Assembly: GCA_020091685.1 (NCBI GenBank)
Contig: CM034599.1
Location: 27,775,922-27,839,921, forward strand
Length of the DNA stretch: 64,000 nucleotides
Source of the DNA: Lutjanus erythropterus
Taxonomy: Eukaryota; Chordata; Actinopteri; Lutjaniformes; Lutjanidae
Direction: 5' to 3'
The notes beneath the pieces were generated by a model. It saw only the letters and a program-made list of their open reading frames with translations, made no database searches and was not told the DNA's origin. Positions 61,701 through 64,000 of this stretch are shown here, piece by piece (the first letter of the stretch is position 1; every line of letters begins with the position of its first letter). Position numbers and translations under genes: made by a program.

Positions 61701-63423
61701 ACTCCAGATGGAAGGTGATGTGTTACAGTACATTATTCACACATTGACATTAATTTTCCCTGGCTCACCTGACATCCTTGCCAACTGTCATAGATGCAAT
61801 GACCTTCTTCACAGCCTCCTTCTTCTTCTCTTTCTTATCACTGTTTAGCTCTGCCTTGAGCTCAAAGATCTCCCCTGTACACACGAGAAAAAAACAGAGA
61901 ATCATAAATCATGTAATACATTTGTGATGTAGGGCAGCATTTCATTTTTTTTCAAAAGTGCTAAGTGTGAAGTGGATACACTGACACGCAATATTCTGCC
62001 TACCCTTATCTATCAGAGTCCCTCATAAATACATAATGGGGACACTGACATCCCCAGCAGTTTCTGATACTGGCGGTTCATATTACTTGTCAGGGGTTTA
62101 GATGCACATGCTTTAGGAAACCATTCTGATCACAGTGCATGATAGCTGCTGCACCATGTAAGCCATCTACTGGCTTATATGGCGACAGAAAGTCTTTATC
62201 ATAAAGCTGCAACTGAATGTGTTCACATTATTAGTAGCGGAAGAGAGAGTGCACAAGTCATGTTACCTGACTATTGACGAGTAGGGCAGGGCGATTATTT
62301 CCAGATGTAAGAAAACATGTTCATACATATCATATATAACATATCGCAATTGCATTATCTGTCACAATAAGATCAATATTTGTTTTTAACCACATCGCAC
62401 AGCCCTAATTGCTAATATTAAATATAATGTTTTGTGGTATAGTGCTGAACCAAGCATCCTGTCATCATGTGATTTTCTCATGAAGGATGAAAAAGAGTTT
62501 TGTTGTTGTTTTTATCATTGCTTTTTAGAAAACTAAAAAAATACTATTTCAGTGCACTGTCACTGACATACTACCAGCATGAATTAGATTATAAACACAT
62601 AAACTGTGAGTACACTGTCAATTTTGGGCTTAAATTTGAGTCTAACTACTTAGAGTTTCCCTGGCATTGCAAACCCCTAATCACTCCCGATCTCCTCCAA
62701 GATGCTAACAACAGACTGCATACAACATTGGGCAGATGCACAGAATAAGCAGATACCAAAAGAAACCTGCTCTTTTGTCTAAATCAATCTTAACAAACAA
62801 AGGGTATCTATACATCATCACTCATAAGCATCTATTTGCCTTTTCTAAGCCCTGTGTGGGAACATGCACAGTTCTGGTTTGTGTGAAAAGAGCCACACAA
62901 ACACAACAGGAGGCACAACAGGACAGTTAAATCTCTGACAGCTAATGCTCAATATGTCTAATCTGATTTACAATAACCAGAGCTGCTCAGTTGTGGGTAA
63001 CAATGTTAAAACAAAGCAGGGTGATAACATCTTTGATTCAATTTTCAAGGTCAGCCTAGGTCAGTTAGGTACTATGGTAAACATATTATATTCAACAAAG
63101 TGATAATGAACATCTAATGCATCCTGTGTTGTGAATATATTTAGTTTTTTTTTCTTTTTCTAAAAACCACTTTTAAATTAATTGTACTACATTTACAACA
63201 TTAAAAAAAAGTTCTGGTCTCCATTTGTAGGGATAATAATTCAGCACCACCAAGCTAACTACGCCACAATTTCCACAAAGCATTTGTTTAAAACAATGCA
63301 AGGAGAGAAAAGAGTAACTTGACACTGAGGCTGTTTACATGTTAAATCATTTATCTTATGAATTAATAAATAGTGAGCTTTCAGACCTTTCTTGGTAGTG
63401 GTGAAGTACTTGGAGTCCGTCAT
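32011..63423 (-). CDS. ap1b1: AP-1 complex subunit beta-1 (beta1-adaptin), complete coding sequence in 22 exons
   Basis: Beta1-adaptin is the large subunit of the heterotetrameric AP-1 adaptor that, with clathrin, sorts cargo between the trans-Golgi network and endosomes. Exons join to 2871 nt, 956 residues plus stop; human AP1B1 is about 949. The N-terminal trunk of helical repeats spans residues 1 to about 590, the flexible hinge about 590-715 with the clathrin box LLNLD (632-636), and the appendage (ear) about 720-956, starting [19 protein letters not shown]1B1 is chosen over AP2B1 on residues such as [51 protein letters not shown] and FLKKPTETQ. Coordinates, 5' to 3': 63387-63423, 61769-61874, 61527-61662, 60116-60361, 59699-59889, 59385-59606, 58570-58690, 58349-58444, 57229-57344, 55992-56157, 54490-54588, 52637-52896, 50670-50877, 50431-50451, 49512-49541, 49284-49421, 49044-49189, 47931-48060, 45164-45248, 44552-44638, 43072-43226, 32011-32085. 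A possible extra exon is at 50088-50201. rasl10a follows downstream on the same strand. Confidence 0.95.
32323..32339. repeat. Poly-C run of 17 (G17 in the ap1b1 transcript)
   Basis: A homopolymer of 17 C on the plus strand, about 240 bases upstream of the last ap1b1 acceptor in transcript direction. Confidence 0.95.
34673..34722. repeat. CA microsatellite, about 25 units
   Basis: Uninterrupted CA dinucleotides in the last ap1b1 intron (GT in the transcript). Confidence 0.97.
34837..34855. repeat. Poly-G run of 19
   Basis: A homopolymer of 19 G about 115 bases from the CA array; on the plus strand, C in the transcript. Confidence 0.96.
35024..35821. mobile_element. Foldback MITE-like family X, most complete copy
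   Basis: The left end contains AAAGGACTAGTTCGGATTAT, GGGGTTGTATGAGGTACTCA, TACCTACAGTAGATGGCGGTCGAC-like and AAGCTAAGCAATGTGCTGC blocks. The right end carries their reverse complements (GCCGACCGCCATCTACAGTA, TCATACAACCCCACATC, TTCCTTTAA). Interior A-rich and T-rich tracts (about 35210-35260 and 35620-35650) also mirror each other. No protein is encoded. Confidence 0.75.
36783..37160. repeat. Interspersed repeat starting AAAGGGATACTTCATCC
   Basis: AAAGGGATACTTCATCCAAA then AATTCAGTCATTATCTACCC is a familiar start of a teleost interspersed repeat. Only one copy is in the window, so boundaries are approximate and the class is not assigned. Confidence 0.4.
40368..41034. mobile_element. MITE-like element with GTACAACC terminal inverted repeats
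   Basis: The left end is GTACAACCACAATTCCAAAA; the right end in reverse complement is GTACAACCCCAAATCCAAAC. Imperfect terminal inverted repeats bound about 667 bases. The interior has chance frames only. Superfamily is not assigned. Confidence 0.6.
41135..42187 (+). pseudogene. Degenerate Tc1/mariner transposon with dead transposase
   Basis: About 1.05 kb bounded by TACACTGCCTGGCCAAAAAT on the left and, in reverse complement, TACACTGGCTGGCCAAAAAA on the right, with TA at both ends as expected for Tc1 insertion. The plus strand keeps transposase phrases: [18 protein letters not shown] (first catalytic Asp region), [11 protein letters not shown], and [15 protein letters not shown] near the C-terminus. 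These lie in different frames. An in-frame TGA precedes the WSD region and further stops and shifts follow, so the gene is inactive. Confidence 0.85.
43072..43226 (-). CDS. ap1b1: ap1b1 coding exon 21
   Basis: Residues 881-932: [40 protein letters not shown], then [12 protein letters not shown]. The [19 protein letters not shown] signature is invariant in beta-adaptin ears. Donor GTGAGT. Confidence 0.96.
43227..44551 (-). other. ap1b1: ap1b1 intron after coding exon 20
   Basis: 1.3 kb, more than half of which is the family X foldback element at 43283-44024. The remainder is AT-rich and featureless. Confidence 0.7.
43283..44024. mobile_element. Foldback MITE-like family X, copy in ap1b1 intron
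   Basis: The left side has GGGATAGTTCTGGTTATTTG, GAAGCTAAGCAATGTACTGC and CAGTCTTTTCTGATGGGAAA. The right side carries the reverse complements (TCCCATCAGAAAAGGCTG, TTGCTTAGCTTCCGTGCTGG, ATATCCCT), so most of the element can fold on itself. Confidence 0.7.
44552..44638 (-). CDS. ap1b1: ap1b1 coding exon 20
   Basis: Residues 852-880 plus one base: [20 protein letters not shown] then QIKDCHLNS, platform subdomain of the ear. Acceptor ATCCACAG, donor GTAATG. Confidence 0.94.
44639..45163 (-). other. ap1b1: ap1b1 intron after coding exon 19
   Basis: 525 bases. It contains chance open frames (around 44799-45125) but no recognised domain. Confidence 0.6.
45164..45248 (-). CDS. ap1b1: ap1b1 coding exon 19
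   Basis: Residues 824-851 plus one base: [20 protein letters not shown] then LFVEDGKM, the link between sandwich and platform subdomains. Acceptor CTCACAG, donor GTGAGT. Confidence 0.95.
45249..47930 (-). other. ap1b1: ap1b1 intron after coding exon 18
   Basis: 2.7 kb. AT-rich with an A-rich stretch at about 46070-46095 and nothing I can support as coding, RNA or mobile. Confidence 0.6.
47931..48060 (-). CDS. ap1b1: ap1b1 coding exon 18
   Basis: Residues 780-823: [20 protein letters not shown], then [26 protein letters not shown] matches AP1B1 (AP2B1 has FGVIPS). Forty-three codons after the split serine; donor GTAAAC. Confidence 0.95.
48061..49043 (-). other. ap1b1: ap1b1 intron after coding exon 17
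   Basis: About 1 kb, AT-rich, with an A/C-rich stretch at about 48325-48365. No supported feature. Confidence 0.6.
49044..49189 (-). CDS. ap1b1: ap1b1 coding exon 17 (start of appendage)
   Basis: Residues 732-779 plus two bases: [20 protein letters not shown] then [20 protein letters not shown]. Begins the immunoglobulin-like sandwich of the beta appendage. Donor GTAAGA. Confidence 0.95.
49284..49421 (-). CDS. ap1b1: ap1b1 coding exon 16 (distal hinge)
   Basis: Residues 686-731: [35 protein letters not shown], then [16 protein letters not shown] matches the SGLSDLFDL hinge motif and GSYxxPK precedes the ear domain in both adaptins. Forty-six whole codons; donor GTGAGT. Confidence 0.92.
49512..49541 (-). 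CDS. ap1b1: ap1b1 coding exon 15, 30-nt microexon
   Basis: Ten codons, [10 protein letters not shown] (residues 676-685), between TTTACCCAG and GTAAGT. It resembles the DLGGGIGGSPAV segment of beta2 hinge. Phase 0 on both sides, so it may also be optional. The strong consensus splice sites support it. Confidence 0.8.
49542..50087 (-). other. ap1b1: ap1b1 intron between the putative cassette exon and coding exon 15
   Basis: 546 bases without recognised coding or repeat content. The CAG at the right end of the intron precedes the [10 protein letters not shown] microexon. Confidence 0.6.
50088..50201 (-). CDS. ap1b1: Putative ap1b1 cassette exon, 38 codons, proline-rich hinge insert
   Basis: The minus strand has an acceptor TTTCAATCAG, then 114 nt open in phase 0, then a donor GTAAAG. 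It lies between two phase-0 hinge microexons. The translation opens [18 protein letters not shown] and continues [20 protein letters not shown], rich in P and S with several SP/TP sites, as expected of a disordered hinge. Inclusion would give 994 residues. An internal GTTGGT could act as an earlier donor (29 codons). I do not recall this segment from mammalian AP1B1; it may be a fish cassette exon or a chance open stretch. Confidence 0.45.
50431..50451 (-). CDS. ap1b1: ap1b1 coding exon 14, 21-nt microexon
   Basis: Seven codons, MGDESEP (residues 669-675), between CCTGCAG and GTAACT. It corresponds to the GDEPEG segment of mammalian AP1B1, a region known to vary by splicing. Phase 0 on both sides, so skipping keeps the frame. 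Confidence 0.8.
50670..50877 (-). CDS. ap1b1: ap1b1 coding exon 13 (hinge, clathrin box)
   Basis: Residues 599-668. After an acidic/serine stretch ([20 protein letters not shown]) it carries [17 protein letters not shown], containing the clathrin box LLNLD (632-636). It ends [16 protein letters not shown], a phrase shared by beta1 and beta2 adaptins. Phase 0 at the 3' end; donor GTAGGT. Confidence 0.94.
51100..51960. repeat. Interspersed repeat with CAAGTC/GACTTG-rich ends
   Basis: The left portion (GTGACTCAAGTCAAATCACT, GAGACTTGCTGGACA) and right portion (GGGACTTGCTAGACACTTGA, AAGACTCAGGACTTGC) share GACTTG-type words common in a fish repeat. Boundaries and class are uncertain. Confidence 0.4.
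51770..51782. repeat. Poly-G run of 13
   Basis: A homopolymer of 13 G on the plus strand, C in the ap1b1 transcript. Confidence 0.95.
52024..52181. repeat. Dispersed repeat, copy B (partner at 3857-4003)
   Basis: Blocks GTGACAGGCTTTAAGAATGA, AATAACTATATACAG, CACTGATGGTCTCTTTT and CATATAGAGACATCAGTATT parallel those of copy A in the same order and orientation. Confidence 0.7.
52637..52896 (-). CDS. ap1b1: ap1b1 coding exon 12
   Basis: Residues 513-598 plus two bases, the end of the trunk: [40 protein letters not shown], then [20 protein letters not shown]. The last part ([15 protein letters not shown]) enters the hinge and is less conserved. Donor GTGAGT. Confidence 0.95.
52897..54489 (-). 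other. ap1b1: ap1b1 intron after coding exon 11
   Basis: 1.6 kb of AT-rich intron without a recognised feature. Confidence 0.6.
54490..54588 (-). CDS. ap1b1: ap1b1 coding exon 11
   Basis: Residues 480-512: [20 protein letters not shown] then [22 protein letters not shown] and PTETQ are AP1B1 forms. Thirty-three whole codons; donor GTGAGA. Confidence 0.95.
54589..55991 (-). other. ap1b1: ap1b1 intron after coding exon 10
   Basis: 1.4 kb. Around 54860-54940 there is a block (TTTCCTCAGAGTCTAGCTC..AAGAAATGACCATCACC) resembling 38800-38850 in the last intron, so probably an interspersed repeat. Nothing coding is supported. Confidence 0.55.
55992..56157 (-). CDS. ap1b1: ap1b1 coding exon 10
   Basis: Residues 424-479: [20 protein letters not shown] then [20 protein letters not shown] and [17 protein letters not shown] is the AP1B1 form. 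Donor GTGTGT. Confidence 0.96.
56158..57228 (-). other. ap1b1: ap1b1 intron after coding exon 9
   Basis: About 1.1 kb; a few chance open frames but no recognisable coding segment or repeat. Confidence 0.6.
57229..57344 (-). CDS. ap1b1: ap1b1 coding exon 9
   Basis: Residues 386-423 plus two bases: [20 protein letters not shown] then [19 protein letters not shown]. The VIKDIF form matches AP1B1 (AP2B1 has VIRDIF). Donor GTAGGT, so the apparent TAG after AAG is intronic. Confidence 0.94.
57345..58348 (-). other. ap1b1: ap1b1 intron after coding exon 8
   Basis: About 1 kb of AT-rich intron. No coding, RNA or repeat feature was recognised with confidence. Confidence 0.6.
58349..58444 (-). CDS. 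ap1b1: ap1b1 coding exon 8
   Basis: Residues 354-385: [20 protein letters not shown] then [12 protein letters not shown]. Thirty-two whole codons; donor GTGGGT. Confidence 0.95.
58570..58690 (-). CDS. ap1b1: ap1b1 coding exon 7
   Basis: Residues 313-353: [20 protein letters not shown] and [18 protein letters not shown]. The KHEMK stretch is the AP1B1 form. Donor GTAACC. Confidence 0.95.
58691..59384 (-). other. ap1b1: ap1b1 intron after coding exon 6, mostly LINE-derived
   Basis: About 694 bases, of which roughly 58790-59376 are an antisense LINE 3' fragment. Little unique intron sequence remains apart from the two ends. Confidence 0.75.
58790..59376 (+). mobile_element. Non-LTR retrotransposon 3' fragment (CR1/L2-like), plus strand
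   Basis: The plus strand encodes [19 protein letters not shown], then [18 protein letters not shown] and, after a disruption, LKLWNSLPF. These are the hallmark C-terminal ORF2 phrases of vertebrate CR1/L2-type LINEs. It is 5' truncated, broken by a stop, and ends in GAATAAACTTGGTTAG like LINE tails with AATAAA. It lies antisense inside an ap1b1 intron. The exact clade is inference. Confidence 0.75.
59385..59606 (-). CDS. ap1b1: ap1b1 coding exon 6
   Basis: Residues 239-312 plus two bases. Contains [32 protein letters not shown] and [14 protein letters not shown], close to AP1B1. The donor after the exon is GTATAT, a poor 5' splice site, directly beside a LINE tail. Confidence 0.95.
59699..59889 (-). 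CDS. ap1b1: ap1b1 coding exon 5
   Basis: Residues 176-238 plus two bases. Contains [20 protein letters not shown] and [20 protein letters not shown], then [11 protein letters not shown], where mammals have NYMPKDDREAQ. Donor GTAAGA. Confidence 0.96.
60116..60361 (-). CDS. ap1b1: ap1b1 coding exon 4
   Basis: Residues 94-175, from [20 protein letters not shown] through [20 protein letters not shown] to LISDSNPM. A long, highly conserved trunk exon with 82 whole codons (phase 0 at both ends). Confidence 0.96.
60362..61526 (-). other. ap1b1: ap1b1 intron after coding exon 3
   Basis: 1.2 kb, strongly T-rich on the plus strand. A stretch near 61105-61260 (AAAGGAGCACTCCATCC...) looks like an interspersed repeat. 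Nothing coding is supported. Confidence 0.65.
61527..61662 (-). CDS. ap1b1: ap1b1 coding exon 3
   Basis: Residues 48-93. Contains [20 protein letters not shown] and [14 protein letters not shown] is the AP1B1 form. Only 106 bases separate it from coding exon 2. Donor GTAAAA. Confidence 0.95.
61769..61874 (-). CDS. ap1b1: ap1b1 coding exon 2
   Basis: Residues 13-47 plus two bases. Begins [20 protein letters not shown] and continues [16 protein letters not shown], the first trunk helices. Acceptor TGTACAG, donor GTGAGC. Confidence 0.95.
61875..63386 (-). other. ap1b1: ap1b1 intron after coding exon 1
   Basis: 1.5 kb of AT-rich intron. A repeat-like stretch with ATATCGCAATTG near 62275-62410 is present; no other coding or RNA feature was recognised. 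Confidence 0.7.
63387..63423 (-). CDS. ap1b1: ap1b1 coding exon 1
   Basis: Residues 1-12 plus one base: [12 protein letters not shown] then G. The triple T before KKG is the AP1B1 form (AP2B1 has TTNKKG). The donor is GTCTGA, a weak match after GT. Confidence 0.93.
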
Positions 63424-63447
63424 CTTGGATCCAAACTGTCGATTCTC
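63424..63447 (-). other. ap1b1: ap1b1 5' UTR part of first coding exon
   Basis: Twenty-four bases lie between a TTTTGCAG acceptor (just right of 63447) and the ATG at 63421-63423. The acceptor shows that at least one non-coding upstream exon and the promoter lie beyond this intron, probably outside the window. The following 553 bases (63448-64000) are intron, with a GATGAT run near 63473-63491. Confidence 0.75.
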
Positions 63448-64000
63448 CTGCAAAAGACAAGAGGGTCAGAAATGATGATGATGATGATGATTGGGAAATC
63501 TTTTCCTGAGTGGAAACTTGGAGCATCACAAGAGCAGCAGGAAATACTAGAAGTGCAAGCACAGGGAAATAAAAGGAATTCCTGTCTTCTCCTGAACAAA
63601 TGGCAGTGATCTATCAGAAAAGAAAACAATGGATTTTGCTGAGAAAAGACACTAATATCTCCTCTTTAAACAAAAATCTTGTTGGTCAGCGGGTATGTAG
63701 CCAACAATATCAGAGTCAACTTTAAATGCTTTCTGCAGAATGTAACCATTTTATTTCCTATTGTTGATTGCCACTCTTGACCAAACACTTCTTTGCGAAA
63801 CATCTTCTCCCGTGCGCACTACAATACTTCCTGCTATAAAATTTGAGCAACACTGTTCAAGTTAAAGGGTAGTTTAACCCAAAAAAAGGAACAGAAATCT
63901 GATTAAAAAGAGAAACATTCTCCAGCTGCAGAGCAAGTAAAACCAGGAGTTACTCCATAACTTAGAACATAAATGATTAATTACATAATCACCATTAAGA
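63448..64000 (-). other. ap1b1: ap1b1 first intron, 3' part
   Basis: Intron upstream of the start-codon exon, continuing past the window edge. It has an ATG/GAT trinucleotide run (about 63473-63491) and no CpG-rich promoter-like sequence, so the ap1b1 promoter is probably further right. Confidence 0.6.

Noticed and set aside
32011-63423. Identification as ap2b1 with rasl10b next door
   Set aside because: At diagnostic positions ([56 protein letters not shown]) the protein has AP1B1 residues.

Overview
The window is vertebrate nuclear DNA, most likely from a ray-finned (percomorph-type) fish. Coding sequence is split into short exons with GT/AG junctions, introns are AT-rich, and the non-coding space is full of dispersed repeats typical of teleosts (Tc1/mariner remnant, foldback and TTAA-type MITE-like elements, a CR1/L2-like LINE tail, CA microsatellites). 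I see no bacterial, viral or CRISPR content.

Two genes can be assembled, both on the minus strand. The right half (about 31.4-63.45 kb) is ap1b1, the beta-1 large subunit of the AP-1 clathrin adaptor. I could place 22 coding exons with consistent phases, giving 956 residues from ATG (63421-63423) to stop (32011-32013), so the coding sequence is complete. The 5' non-coding exon(s) lie to the right of the window. The left part (1-23158) is rasl10a, a Ras-like small GTPase with three coding exons seen (176 residues); its C-terminus and 3' UTR run off the left edge. An AP1B1-RASL10A head-to-tail pair on one strand matches the human chromosome 22 arrangement. Together with AP1B1-specific residues, this supports these names over the paralogous AP2B1-RASL10B pair.

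Layout from left to right: rasl10a exon 3 (1-188), 5.3-kb intron, exon 2 (5453-5577), 17.4-kb repeat-rich intron, exon 1 (22943-23158), and a CpG-rich 5' region (to about 23.75 kb). Next come a locally duplicated block with a CA repeat (23948-25681) and intergenic repeats (to about 30.6 kb). Then the ap1b1 3' UTR, its last coding exon (32011-32085), an unusually long 11-kb last intron carrying most of the mobile-element debris, and the remaining exons (43-63.4 kb).

The points I consider most worth a second look are: (i) an unannotated-looking, phase-0, proline-rich cassette exon of 38 codons in the ap1b1 hinge (50088-50201), beside two microexons of 7 and 10 codons; (ii) a LINE tail that ends within about 10 bases of a weak ap1b1 splice donor; (iii) a roughly 138-bp direct duplication upstream of rasl10a; and (iv) a palindromic foldback family with at least four copies here. 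I did not find an obviously new multi-gene system. Repeat superfamily names and UTR limits are inferences; exon structures rest on direct translation and splice-site reading.
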